Assembly: GCA_048268005.1 (NCBI GenBank)
Contig: JBLWWJ010000006.1
Location: forward strand, 165,666 to 229,665
Length of the DNA stretch: 64,000 nt
From: Ancylomarina sp048268005
GTDB taxonomy: Bacteria; Bacteroidota; Bacteroidia; Bacteroidales; Marinifilaceae
Direction: 5' to 3'
In this document: positions 1 through 9,241 of the stretch, piece after piece
Layout: every line of letters begins with the position of its first letter
Numbering within the stretch: position 1 is the stretch's first letter
Made by a program: the position numbers and the translations under genes
Notes under the pieces: generated by a model
What the model was told of the DNA's origin: nothing
The model's database searches: none
Seen by the model: only the letters and a program-made list of their open reading frames with translations

Positions 1-1328
1 AGTAACAAATGCACCATATAAGCCTGTTCATTCACCCAAGAACCTCTGGTATGCTGATTGAATCCCATGGTCCAGTATGAGCAAACTTTTCTGCCTTTTT
101 CTATATAAAGATCAGCCAAAGCTTTTAGTTTCTTCTTGAAATCTTCAATTGATTCTTCAGGATCTCCTTTTGCAACATTCGCCACATAATCCAAATCATA
201 TGCCTTTAATGCTTTCTTAAACTCTTCGTATTGAATGATCCAGTGATTCACAGCCTTATTGCGATGAGTCATTTCCATCACATCACCTTCCTTGTAACCA
301 AGGTATGATAAGGCTTTTCCTTCATCAGCAGTTAGCTTCTTAGCCATCTCATGTTTCACGGTTTCTTTTTCCTTATCGGTAAATTTAGGATGATCAGGCT
401 TACGCATGCCGTAACCTATATCTACGAAACCAGTTGCGAATACGGTATATTTCTTCACAAAATCCCAATCGATTGCCTCTGGCTGATTGTATACAATTTC
501 GTGAGCAATATAATTCCAGATTGCTAAATCTGTATTTGGCTTGAAGATGATTTCGATATCTGCCAAGTCAGAAGTACGATTGGTATAGGTCGATAAGTTC
601 ACAACTTTCGTTCTTTCTGGATGGCTCAACTTATTTTCGGTAATTCTCGACCAAAGAATAGGGTGCATTTCGGCCATATTAGCTCCCCATGTTACAATGG
701 TATCGGTAATTTCCATATCGTCGTAATTACCCGCTGGCTCATCTATACCGAAAGCCTGAATAAAGGCAACTACTGCCGATGCCATACAGTGGCGGGCATT
801 AGGGTCGATATTATGTGAACGGAAACCAGCTTTCATCAATTTCGATGCAGCATATCCTTCCATAATGGTATACTGACCCGAACTGAAGATACCAATACCG
901 GTTGGGCCCAATTCTTTCATTGCTGATTTCATATGCTTTTCCATTTCGTCGAAAGCACGTTCCCAGCTAATCGTTTTAAATTTTCCATTTTTACTGAAAT
1001 TACCATTTTCATCAACACGAAGTAAAGGTTTTTTCAGACGGTCGGCACCGTACATTATTTTAGCATTAAAGTACCCTTTAATACAGTTCAATCCACGGTT
1101 AACAGGAGCCAATGGATCACCTTTTACAGCAAGAATTTTATCATCTTTGGTGGCAATCATGATACCACAACCAGTTCCGCAAAATCGGCAAACAGCCTTG
1201 TCCCACGACCAGCCTTTTTCGGCCTCACGAGCTTCTGCTTTTAGAGTCTCAGGAATGGCAACGCCAACCGCTGTTGCAGCTGCTATAGCTGCCGAACTCT
1301 TTAAAAAATCACGCCTTGCAAGTTTCAT
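1..1328 (-). CDS. napA: Periplasmic nitrate reductase catalytic subunit NapA (partial, N-terminal half)
   Basis: Molybdopterin oxidoreductase that would reduce nitrate to nitrite in the periplasm. The first 442 or so residues are visible; the rest lies beyond the left edge. The start at 1328 gives a twin-arginine signal (RRDFLK), then the N-terminal [4Fe-4S] motif CRFCGTGCG and the NapA-like stretch APVNRGLNCIKGYF. Further on DPNARHCMASA supplies the Cys expected to ligate molybdenum. These features fit NapA better than formate dehydrogenase, which would carry Sec or Cys in another context. It is the last visible gene of a minus-strand cluster after the ferredoxin, NrfD and cytochrome c genes, 50 bp behind the latter. 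A substrate other than nitrate cannot be excluded from half a protein. Confidence 0.85.
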   Translation of the reverse strand, partial: MKLARRDFLKSSAAIAAATAVGVAIPETLKAEAREAEKGWSWDKAVCRFCGTGCGIMIATKDDKILAVKGDPLAPVNRGLNCIKGYFNAKIMYGADRLKKPLLRVDENGNFSKNGKFKTISWERAFDEMEKHMKSAMKELGPTGIGIFSSGQYTIMEGYAASKLMKAGFRSHNIDPNARHCMASAVVAFIQAFGIDEPAGNYDDMEITDTIVTWGANMAEMHPILWSRITENKLSHPERTKVVNLSTYTNRTSDLADIEIIFKPNTDLAIWNYIAHEIVYNQPEAIDWDFVKKYTVFATGFVDIGYGMRKPDHPKFTDKEKETVKHEMAKKLTADEGKALSYLGYKEGDVMEMTHRNKAVNHWIIQYEEFKKALKAYDLDYVANVAKGDPEESIEDFKKKLKALADLYIEKGRKVCSYWTMGFNQHTRGSWVNEQAYMVHLL

Positions 1329-1378
1329 ATATTTTAAGATATTAAGTTCAAAGAATAAAGGTTAAAGTATAAGAAGCT

Positions 1379-2269
1379 TTATGCTTCCTCTTCTCTCGCT
1401 TTCTTGATGTTTCTCAAGCCAAAAACGATAAAAAGAAGAACAGCCCATACTCCAAAAACAGTAACAAAAAAGCTTGCTTTCAGCCAGACTGGAGCCATTT
1501 TATCAGTACTCCAAAGATGACGACCTTCAATGGCCGATTTGCGAATAGTAGGCTTAGCCATTACCATATTTTTGGTCACTTTTGCTCTGGCAAATTCGTT
1601 GGTTGCCTTAACCATTACATTAATTTTTCCTTCTTCGTCGCCAGGTAATGTTGGGTCTACATCGATATAGGCAATACCCAACTCATTGGTTTGAGCTTTA
1701 CCTAGTAAATGCTTACCGAATGTTCCCAAAACGTAGGCACTTACGCTTACTTCAGGTTGAGGAATTTCTTTTGCATTAACTTTAACAACTAGTTTGTCAA
1801 CATTATCATCAAAGCTTAAATTCATGGCATACTCAGGAATTACAACACCCTTCATATTAGGAAGCTCCTGTTTGTAGTTTTCGTTAAAACTACGGATGTA
1901 GGCAACAATATTCCAAAGCTCGTCGTCGGCGAAACCATCAGCAAATTTAGGCATGGTACCACGTCCCATTTTAATTTTGTGGAATAAGGCTCCATCAGTT
2001 TGTAACTGAAACTGATCTGATGCCGGATCGCCTGGAGGCGGAGACATAGGGGTAAAGTCATCTTGCCCAGGTGTACCGTGGCAGGATGTACAAGAGTTTT
2101 CATATAACATTCTTCCTTCCAGAATCATATCATCATCGAAAAGAAAAGGGCTTAAGTTCTCATTCTCTTTGGCAGGAACCTGCCAGTCGCTTTGTGCATT
2201 CACATTTGCCACAGCCAAAAAGCAAAGGCAGAACAGAATGATCAATCTATATTGTGTCATATTCTTCAT
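1379..2269 (-). CDS. Membrane-anchored monohaem cytochrome c
   Basis: The protein has 296 residues with an N-terminal signal peptide ending near VNAQ. A single haem c motif CTSCH (about residue 60) is followed by a likely axial Met in GRGTMPKFADG. A beta-rich middle part follows, then one C-terminal transmembrane helix (around residues 266-287) with a basic, then acidic tail, so the haem domain should face the periplasm. It starts 4 bp after the NrfD gene and precedes napA, so it probably passes electrons from the NrfD/ferredoxin unit to NapA in place of the dihaem NapB. That role is inferred from gene order only. Confidence 0.85.
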   Translation of the reverse strand: MKNMTQYRLIILFCLCFLAVANVNAQSDWQVPAKENENLSPFLFDDDMILEGRMLYENSCTSCHGTPGQDDFTPMSPPPGDPASDQFQLQTDGALFHKIKMGRGTMPKFADGFADDELWNIVAYIRSFNENYKQELPNMKGVVIPEYAMNLSFDDNVDKLVVKVNAKEIPQPEVSVSAYVLGTFGKHLLGKAQTNELGIAYIDVDPTLPGDEEGKINVMVKATNEFARAKVTKNMVMAKPTIRKSAIEGRHLWSTDKMAPVWLKASFFVTVFGVWAVLLFIVFGLRNIKKAREEEA

Positions 2270-2273
2270 GATG

Positions 2274-3599
2274 CTACTTCTTATTGTGGTTTAACTCTTC
2301 TTTTACTTCCCAAATTGGAATGACCGGGAATAATTTTGCTAATATGGTCATAATCAATAGTACCAAAATGAATGAAGCTGCCGTTATTGCTATTTCAGGT
2401 ACTGTAGGAGAATAGCTTGTCCAATGTTCAGGTTCATTTTGAATTGGATAATATGGAGCCAATTGAGTAGGAACAACAATTAAAATTCTTTTGAACCATG
2501 CACCGGCTAATATGACTATTGATATTAGCATTAGAGGTAAAGGTTTACGCATAGGTTTGAATAAGATCAAAAGGAAAGGAATAACCAATCCCCCCAATTG
2601 AACGAGCCAAAACATGACCGATTCGTGTCCGTATAACATTTCGTGTACATGCTTGGCATCCGCTGTGTTGGCTTTATAACCCGGAACGATAATTTCATTA
2701 ATATTGAAATACACATAAACCAAAGCAACTAATACAAGTAGTCTACCCATGCGGTCGAAATGATCGACAGTAATGTAATCTTTAAGCTTATAGTTTTTTT
2801 GGAAGAAGTACATGGCTATAATTACTGCAGCACAACCTGCCACAAATGCCCCCGATACGAAGTAAGGACCAAATATTGGCGAATCCCAACCCGAACGAAG
2901 CGTCATAGCAAACAACCAGGAGGTTACGGTGTGAATGGATAGAGCAATTGGAATAATAAGGATCAATAAGATACGGGTGTAATTGTTCATGATCTTAAAC
3001 TGCTTTGCATTTCCGTTCCAACCCAGTGCCAGAATTTTATACATTTTCTGTTGCCACTTTGGAACATTTTTTAGTTTATCACGGCACAGTGCAATATCAG
3101 GTAGCATTGGAATATAAAGTAGTAAGGTGCTTATGGCTACATAAGTTACGACAACGGCAATATCCCAAACAATTGGTGATTGTACTCTACCATGTATAAA
3201 TACATTTAGCAAACGATCAGGACGTCCCATATCTGTAATAATAATTAATCCAGCTACCATAGCAAAGGCTACAGCAACCAGCTCGGCAATTCGAGCCAAG
3301 GGTTTTACCCACTTTACATTCATCAGTCCCAGAACCGATGATATGAGCATACCTATTAAAGAAGTTGCTACAAAAAAAACAAAATTGGAGATGTAGATTC
3401 CCCACGATACATAGTCGTGAAGTCCAGTCACGCCTAGTCCGTTTTGTAATTGTTGATAATAGTAATACAAACAAATTATAAGTGATACCGTAAGTAAGGA
3501 TAGCCACAATTTTGACTTGCCACCCCAATTCACATTTTTTAAAAGATCCTGATCAATTTGTTCCTCGCTCAGGTGTTCTTTTGTAATTGTTTCATTCAT
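2274..3599 (-). CDS. nrfD: NrfD/PsrC-family quinol-oxidising membrane subunit
   Basis: A polytopic membrane protein of 441 residues with about nine or ten hydrophobic helices and short loops. In this family (NrfD, PsrC, TtrC, ActC) the protein binds quinol in the membrane and transfers electrons to a partner four-cluster ferredoxin. The ferredoxin gene lies 66 bp upstream and the cytochrome c gene 4 bp downstream, all co-directional, so a complex of the three is likely. The N-terminal 30 residues are charged and probably cytoplasmic. The assignment to family is firm; the symbol is generic, and nitrite reduction is not implied because no NrfA is visible. Confidence 0.85.
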   Translation of the reverse strand: MNETITKEHLSEEQIDQDLLKNVNWGGKSKLWLSLLTVSLIICLYYYYQQLQNGLGVTGLHDYVSWGIYISNFVFFVATSLIGMLISSVLGLMNVKWVKPLARIAELVAVAFAMVAGLIIITDMGRPDRLLNVFIHGRVQSPIVWDIAVVVTYVAISTLLLYIPMLPDIALCRDKLKNVPKWQQKMYKILALGWNGNAKQFKIMNNYTRILLILIIPIALSIHTVTSWLFAMTLRSGWDSPIFGPYFVSGAFVAGCAAVIIAMYFFQKNYKLKDYITVDHFDRMGRLLVLVALVYVYFNINEIIVPGYKANTADAKHVHEMLYGHESVMFWLVQLGGLVIPFLLILFKPMRKPLPLMLISIVILAGAWFKRILIVVPTQLAPYYPIQNEPEHWTSYSPTVPEIAITAASFILVLLIMTILAKLFPVIPIWEVKEELNHNKK

Positions 3600-3665
3600 A
3601 GTTTTATTAATTAGTAAGTGGTCAATAGGTATTAGTAATCGATATTTCTTAATTACTAACTAATT

Positions 3666-4559
3666 CTAACCCTCGCTTTCTCTTGGAGGCAAATAGTAAA
3701 CGCTAGGTTTTGTACCTAATTCAGGCATTAGCGTATAAGCAGCGTTATCATCCAGTAATTCACTTAAGCGAACCGTTTTTTTTGTAGTACCGTTGGTAAC
3801 CAAATCTTCGTTCTGATCACCGAAATAGTAGACGCCATTAGGACAAGCCGATACACAGTAAGGCAATTTTCCTTCACGTACCCGATCTGCTGAAAAGGCG
3901 CATTTTGTCACTGTTCCTTTCTTTTGAGGTACGTTAAGTTCCATATCGTAAGTTACTTCAGCAAATTCGTCTGATTTTTTCGGTTCGGTCCAGTTGAAAG
4001 TACGTGCTGAATAGGGGCATGCGGCTACACAGAAACGGCAACCAATACAACGCTCGTTGTCAATTAGTACAATACCGTCCTGGCGCTTGAAAGTAGCATC
4101 AACCGGGCAAACAGAGACGCATGGCGGGTTGTCGCAATGCTGACAAGTTTTAGGCATCCAGTAAGATGTGTCGCGAACGGGATCTTCCATCTCCAATACA
4201 TTCAAATGATGCATTTCTGGCTTTAGTTGGTGTGCACTTTGGCAGGCTTTCATACACTTACGTGCATTTTTGCATTTGGCCAAATCTACAACCATTACGA
4301 ATTTTTTGCCTGGAATTCCTTCCCGTCCTCGCTCTTGAAGGTAGCTTAGATCCTGGATTTTATCTCCGGGTTTTAAGTGGGCTACATCAACTTCTACCAA
4401 CTTGTTGTCAGCTGTTAGTACTTTTACCTTGTTACCGCTTGATTTGTTAGAGTCGGAACAGCCTTGAAGTAGTAAGGCAGATCCGGCAACGGCACTGGCT
4501 CCTGCAACACCCAATTTTTGCAGGAATTTTCTTCTGGACTTGTCGTTTTTATTGGCCAT
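3666..4559 (-). CDS. Tat-exported 4Fe-4S ferredoxin-type electron transfer subunit (NrfC/PsrB-like)
   Basis: Electron-transfer subunit with a twin-arginine signal (SRRKFLQ) that runs into a lipobox LLQGC, so it is probably a Tat-exported lipoprotein. Four cysteine motifs of the NrfC/DmsB family follow. Motifs II (CQHCDNPPCVSVC) and III (CIGCRFCVAAC) are complete. Motif I (CKNARKCMKAC) has Ala where the second Cys belongs, and motif IV (CAFS...CVSAC) has Ser in the equivalent place. It is the first gene of the nap-type cluster and likely partners the NrfD protein. The start at 4559 gives a compact signal; an in-frame ATG at 4583 would add eight residues. Confidence 0.85.
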   Translation of the reverse strand: MANKNDKSRRKFLQKLGVAGASAVAGSALLLQGCSDSNKSSGNKVKVLTADNKLVEVDVAHLKPGDKIQDLSYLQERGREGIPGKKFVMVVDLAKCKNARKCMKACQSAHQLKPEMHHLNVLEMEDPVRDTSYWMPKTCQHCDNPPCVSVCPVDATFKRQDGIVLIDNERCIGCRFCVAACPYSARTFNWTEPKKSDEFAEVTYDMELNVPQKKGTVTKCAFSADRVREGKLPYCVSACPNGVYYFGDQNEDLVTNGTTKKTVRLSELLDDNAAYTLMPELGTKPSVYYLPPRESEG

Positions 4560-4583
4560 GCTCTTATATTTATGCTTAGTCAT

Positions 4584-4894
4584 GATTTTCGATTGACTTC
4601 TAAATATATAAAAACTAGGTCTTTATCACTGGCATTATGTTATGTGTTAGAGGTGTGTTAACAGATGTTAAAATCATAATTATATCATTATCTATTGGAA
4701 TTCAATCGATTGCGAAGAATAAAAGAGATAAAGATAATTTCATCGGAATATGCTGTTTATATTTAGAATAAATATACTTAGGCAGATAGAATTGTGATGC
4801 TTGAATAGAAGACAGGTTTTATTAGAATGTTTATATGACGGATAGAATTATGATATTTATTTTGTTAATTTCAGAACAAATTTAAATCATCTGT
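4584..4894. other. Divergent intergenic region between the nap-type cluster and a hypothetical gene
   Basis: An AT-rich gap of about 310 bp between divergent genes that must carry promoters for both. I did not find a convincing pair of -33 TTTG and -7 TAnnTTTG elements, nor a clear FNR-type palindrome, on either strand. No coding or structured RNA signal was recognised. Confidence 0.4.
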
Positions 4895-6112
4895 ATGAAA
4901 TGTTTTTTTGTCATCTTGACATTACTGTTTTCTACGTTAAACACCTTATTATCACAAGAAAAGAGAATTTATAAGATTGTTAACTCGAACCAGTTAATTG
5001 TAGGTTCCGACACCTTAAAGGTTGGGATCTCGAAAATACAAGATCATTTTACACAGATTCAGATTGATTCTTTGGGATTACCAAGTGAAATTCATTGGGA
5101 TGGGGATTGTGATTCAGGATCTTATCGAACCTATTCGATAAAGAATAAAGGTTATTATCTGACCTATAATTCTGTATACAAGGAAGAATTTTATTTAGAT
5201 GGGATAGAAATATACCTTAATGATGTAATTAGTGTTTCCCTAGAGGATAGTTTGCAATTGGATTATAGTTGCCAAAGCAATATCCCTATTTTAGAGTCTC
5301 TTGAAAGAATTAATGATTATTATGCATTGGATACTACCTATTGGCATAAGCAAGAGGGATTTTGGATCAAGCTATATAAGAATAATGATGATGTGCGGAT
5401 ATTGAGTATGCATTTACATTCGAAGGATAAGAATTATAATTCGAAGAAGGATTTTAAAGTAAATGGTAAAGTTTATAATGATGAATCTCTATTATTGCCA
5501 TGTGTTTTATTGTTGGGATATTCAGATTCTCTGGTCCAAATGACATCTACGGACCTTGACGGGAATTATTTTTTAAGATCGGATAAAGTGAAAAAAGTAG
5601 ATGTTGTTTCGCTTGGCTATGAAGTTTTGCAACTAGATACAATCCCCAAGAAAGGAAAGTATGGTGACTTTTGTTTAAAACAAAAAGTTTATCAAATTCC
5701 TGGCCTTAATCTCTTTCGATCAGGGAAAATAGAGTATGATACAACATCTTATCTTAAACAATTTCCTGTAGTAAGAGATAATACTAAAGTAAATTATCTG
5801 AGTCATGATGGATGTAACCATCTTAATTTTGAACCTGTAATGATAAAAGCGGGATTTCCTTTTGGTGGTTTTAAAGATTTTTACGAGAGGTTTACCTCAC
5901 AGCTTAAATACAAAAGGAGGTATAAAAATAAAAGCGTTGATATCTGGTTTGCTTAAACTAAGTATGGGAAAATTGAAATTGAAAAGATAACTGGAGATAG
6001 TGAATTAGTGAATGATGAGGTAGAAAGAGCTTTTGGCTCTACAGGAGATTGGAATAGATTTAGAATGAGGGGAAGACAAATGGGGGTGAAAATGAAAATA
6101 TCATTTAAGTAG
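4895..6112 (+). pseudogene. Exported protein of unknown function interrupted by an in-frame TAA
   Basis: The open part (4895-5956) encodes 353 residues with a signal peptide ending near LLSQ and a carboxypeptidase-regulatory-like beta domain at about residues 190-255 (VNGKVYND...LDGNYFLRS). It stops at TAA 5954-5956 right after VDIWFA. Reading on in the same frame gives 51 more codons (TKYGKIEIEKITGDSELV...) to a TAG at 6110-6112, and this stretch aligns with the C-terminus of the next gene (INEKGEVSLTKITGDDDLV...). The full frame is 405 codons, matching the 409-residue paralogue. The simplest reading is a nonsense mutation that removes the TonB-C-like tail; a sequencing error is possible. 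Function unknown. Confidence 0.7.
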
Positions 6113-6117
6113 TTTTT

Positions 6118-7347
6118 ATGGCAAATATGATTAAATGTGTTGTTGTTTTCATTTGCTGCATTATTAGCATGACTTGGAATATTTATTCTCAGGAAAAGAC
6201 CATTTACAAGATTATTAACTCGAACCAGTTAATTATAGACTCCGATACTTTGATAATTAATAAGACTTGTATTACTGATATTCTTAAACAAGATGAAATT
6301 GAAGGGATGGAACCTTTAATCTGTGGCTATTATCATGCTGATGATGATTCGGGGAATGGATACGAATATGAAGTTAAACGAGGTGCTTGTAATCTAAGAT
6401 TTATAGGCCAGAAAGATGATACTTATCCTCTAATGGCAATGCGATTAAATCCTTCTCACAATGTTAGTATCTATTTAAATGATACAATATGTTTCGACAA
6501 TATATCAGAAAAGATCTTGTCAGATTTGGATTGTTATAAAGTTGATAAAGTATATGATTCCATTTTTAATTATCGGAAGATTGGAACTTATTTTAGAATT
6601 TATAAAAGTGGATTAGAAATAAAACTTAGAAGCATTCGTTTGCACCCTAAAATTGTTGATGAGGAAATAATCAGTTATACTTATTTAAAAGGAAAATTGT
6701 ATAGTAAAGAGACTGATTCTCTGATTACAGGCATATTTTTAGCTTATACGACAACTGATACTTTAAAGATTTTTACTAGGACATATTTAAATGGAAAGTT
6801 TTATATGCCAACCTCTGAAGTCGAATCCCTGGATATAAATTGTTTGGGTTATGAGTCCATGAGGCTAGATTCGTTGCTCAATGGGAAGAATAAGAGGGAT
6901 TTTTATCTTGAGCCTAAAACTTATTTGGCTCCCGAGTTAAGAATTTATAAATCTGGGGAGATTGAAATTGATTCGAGCTTCTATCTAAGTCAGTTTCCAA
7001 AAGTAAGAGATAATCACAAAATCAAATATTTTGATTGGGATGGTGGATACCTTAAAACTGATCCAATTGCACTTAAAATAGGATATCCCAAAATAGGTTT
7101 TTCAAATTTCTATCAAACTTTTGTTAATCAGCTTGATTTAAAAAAGTACTCAAGACATAGTGAGGCAAATATTTGGTTTAGGATTAACGAAAAGGGTGAG
7201 GTTTCATTAACTAAGATAACAGGAGATGATGATCTAGTTAATGATCATGTAGCCAAAGCCTTTACAAGTTTAAGTGACTGGAGTTGTTTTTCCATGAGAG
7301 GCCAAGTTGCACCGGTAAATCTTAAGTTTAAATTTTTCTTGAAATAA
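6118..7347 (+). CDS. Exported protein of unknown function, intact tandem paralogue
   Basis: A 409-residue protein starting 5 bp after the end of the interrupted paralogue, so the pair is probably a tandem duplication transcribed together. It has a signal peptide ending around IYSQ. A near-identical segment shared with the upstream copy (NSNQLI.DSDTL) follows, then a carboxypeptidase-regulatory-like domain around residues 190-255 (YLKGKLYSK...LNGKFYMP). The C-terminal 60 residues (WFRINEKGEVSLTKITGDDDLV...) resemble the TonB C-terminal fold, though I would not call it TonB because the Pro-rich linker and N-terminal anchor are missing. No function can be assigned. Confidence 0.75.
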   Translation: MANMIKCVVVFICCIISMTWNIYSQEKTIYKIINSNQLIIDSDTLIINKTCITDILKQDEIEGMEPLICGYYHADDDSGNGYEYEVKRGACNLRFIGQKDDTYPLMAMRLNPSHNVSIYLNDTICFDNISEKILSDLDCYKVDKVYDSIFNYRKIGTYFRIYKSGLEIKLRSIRLHPKIVDEEIISYTYLKGKLYSKETDSLITGIFLAYTTTDTLKIFTRTYLNGKFYMPTSEVESLDINCLGYESMRLDSLLNGKNKRDFYLEPKTYLAPELRIYKSGEIEIDSSFYLSQFPKVRDNHKIKYFDWDGGYLKTDPIALKIGYPKIGFSNFYQTFVNQLDLKKYSRHSEANIWFRINEKGEVSLTKITGDDDLVNDHVAKAFTSLSDWSCFSMRGQVAPVNLKFKFFLK

Positions 7348-7377
7348 TTAGGTCTGACTCTCTTGGGATAAACTAAA

Positions 7378-8385
7378 TTAGAGTTTAGGGTAATGCTTTA
7401 CCGCATCCCTAATACTATTTTCCACGCTGATAAATTCAAAGTCCAAAGCATCCTTTATTTTCTGATTAGAATAATAGGTGCAATTGTGAGATGATCGGGC
7501 AGTGGCCCTTGTAAAGCTGGGCTCTTGAAACAAGAAGATTTTCTTCAGATAAGCCAAGCGCCATCCAATTCCAGTTAAAAGTGGTGATGCATATTTGCTG
7601 GGTTCAGGAAGTTTCATCGCTCGAGCAATACTTTTGAATATAAATTCGTAGCTGCAATTATCAGCGTTTAGAAGAAAGCGCTCATTCTTGATATCTGAAT
7701 CCATAAGTTGAACCATCGCTTTGCTCACATCTCTTACATCAACATAGCCCGTAATCCCTCGGGTAAAATACTTCAGGCCTTTTGCCACAGTTGTAAATAG
7801 CATGGATGAACCTTTGTGCCAGTAACCTGCACCCAGGATTATGGATGGGTTGACGATAATCGCATCAAGACCTTCTTCAATACCCCGCCAAACTTCAAGC
7901 TCAGAATTGAATTTACTTATTGAGTAACCTGAGCGCTTGTCTTCAGGACTCCATGGTGTTTTTTCTGTTACCGTATCTCCTTTTTCTTCTGGTGTGCCTA
8001 ATGCTGCAACCGAACTGACATAGCATAATTTCTGAATTTTGTGCTCAATGCAGGCGTCAACAATATTTCGGGTTCCCTCTACATTGATATTTTTCATTAA
8101 ATCCTTATCTGATTTCTTGAAGGAAACCAATGCGGCACAGTGGTATACTTTCGTAATTCCCTTAAATGCTTCGTCTAAGGAATCGGTATCCAGCATATCA
8201 CCATCGATCCATTCTATTCTGTCAAAAAGGTTATCAACCTTATCGGTATAGAACGAGAAACAATCACGAACATCTTGAAGAGAGCTGTTTTCTCTTTTTA
8301 GGGCGCGAATGGTTTCGCCTTTTGAAGTTAAATCGAAAAGTAATCGTGAACCGACCAAGCCAGTACCTCCAGTAACAAGAATCAT
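7378..8385 (-). CDS. NAD(P)-dependent epimerase/dehydratase, extended SDR family
   Basis: The 335-residue protein has an N-terminal Rossmann motif GGTGLVG (residues 6-12). The SDR catalytic pair is in YSISK, preceded by the Ser-rich strand CYVSSVAALG. The sequence resembles the 3-beta-hydroxysteroid dehydrogenase / dihydroflavonol-4-reductase branch of extended SDRs, but the substrate cannot be told from sequence. It lies convergent with the exported-protein pair (30 bp apart) and 80 bp downstream of the OsmC gene, separated from that gene by an inverted repeat that may terminate transcription. Confidence 0.8.
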   Translation of the reverse strand: MILVTGGTGLVGSRLLFDLTSKGETIRALKRENSSLQDVRDCFSFYTDKVDNLFDRIEWIDGDMLDTDSLDEAFKGITKVYHCAALVSFKKSDKDLMKNINVEGTRNIVDACIEHKIQKLCYVSSVAALGTPEEKGDTVTEKTPWSPEDKRSGYSISKFNSELEVWRGIEEGLDAIIVNPSIILGAGYWHKGSSMLFTTVAKGLKYFTRGITGYVDVRDVSKAMVQLMDSDIKNERFLLNADNCSYEFIFKSIARAMKLPEPSKYASPLLTGIGWRLAYLKKIFLFQEPSFTRATARSSHNCTYYSNQKIKDALDFEFISVENSIRDAVKHYPKL

Positions 8386-8418
8386 AATGAATGAATTGTA
8401 AGATGAATGAAAATACTA

Positions 8419-8452
8419 TTGAGTTCTACCTTTTATTTTTGATAGAACTCAA
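8419..8452 (-). terminator. Inverted repeat after the OsmC gene, possible terminator
   Basis: A perfect 10-bp inverted repeat (TTGAGTTCTA / TAGAACTCAA) with a 14-nt loop sits just downstream of the OsmC stop on the minus strand. The T-run that follows is short, so termination is only likely. Confidence 0.45.
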
Positions 8453-8466
8453 ATTATAGTATGATA

Positions 8467-8877
8467 TTATTTAGGCCAAACCATTTTAATGCTCTGTGTC
8501 ATATTAGGGCTGACACTCAATGGTACTGGACTTGTTCCTGCTACTGACTCGATGATCTTTTTCTCATCATCGGTGTATTCCTTATTTGGAAAAACAAACT
8601 CAGCAACCACTTCGTCTACACGACGAGGATCAGCAGCCATTATTTTCGTGATATTTAGCTCTGTTCCTACAATGTCGATATTATTATCGCGAGCTACAAT
8701 TCCCATAATGGTCATAATACATGATCCGAATGAGGTTGCCATTAAATCGGTTGGAGAAAAAGCTTCTCCTTTACCTTGATTGTCGACAGGAGCATCGGTA
8801 TAAATTTTATTTCCTGATTGAAGGTGAATATTTTCAGTTCTTAAATCACCTAAGTAGGTTGTTTTTACGGTTGTCAT
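8467..8877 (-). CDS. OsmC family protein (organic peroxide / redox stress protein)
   Basis: About 136 residues with the OsmC-type layout: an N-terminal beta region, then the helix segment FSPTDLMATSFGSCIMTIMG that carries the conserved Cys of this family, and a C-terminal part GTSPVPLSVSPNMTQS. OsmC/YhfA proteins use two cysteines to reduce organic peroxides; here only the one in SFGSC is obvious, and the second position near PVPLS is not Cys, so it may be a YhfA-like member without classical peroxidase activity. The start at ATG 8877 (MTTVKTTYLG) fits the family better than the ATG eight codons upstream at 8901. Confidence 0.8.
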   Translation of the reverse strand: MTTVKTTYLGDLRTENIHLQSGNKIYTDAPVDNQGKGEAFSPTDLMATSFGSCIMTIMGIVARDNNIDIVGTELNITKIMAADPRRVDEVVAEFVFPNKEYTDDEKKIIESVAGTSPVPLSVSPNMTQSIKMVWPK

Positions 8878-8963
8878 ATTGTTAAAATTAATAGTTGTCA
8901 ATTTTATAATAGTCCACTAACGACTCAAATTAATACAAATACTAATACATAATTATATTTGAG

Positions 8964-8992
8964 AAAATCTGTGAAATTTGTGTAATCTGTGG
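8964..8992. repeat. Short degenerate tandem repeat (AATCTGTG type)
   Basis: Three imperfect units in a row: AAATCTGTG, AAATTTGTGT and AATCTGTGG. I recall similar strings as dispersed intergenic repeats in Bacteroidota genomes, but this was not searched. Confidence 0.45.
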
Positions 8993-9164
8993 TTAATGTT
9001 TTTCATTGAATTCTTAACTAATCCAAAGCTAAATATATTTATTAATTTCGGATTATAAGTTTTTTCTCTTTAGAGCTTGAAAATTGTTCTTTTTGATGTT
9101 AATGACTTCACTCATATTCCTTTGATTAAGTGCTTAGTATCGTTATCATGTCTTGTATTTTTTC

Positions 9165-9172
9165 TATATTTG
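9165..9172 (+). promoter_or_regulatory. Candidate -7 box upstream of ileS
   Basis: TATATTTG matches the Bacteroidota -7 consensus TAnnTTTG. No good -33 TTTG lies 19-21 bp upstream, so the call is weak. It would give an ileS leader of about 145 nt. Confidence 0.35.
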
Positions 9173-9241
9173 TGAACTTTTGAGAAGAAGTATCGTATCC
9201 TGACTGATAACTATCTAGTTTATTCCATAATTTCTTAATGG

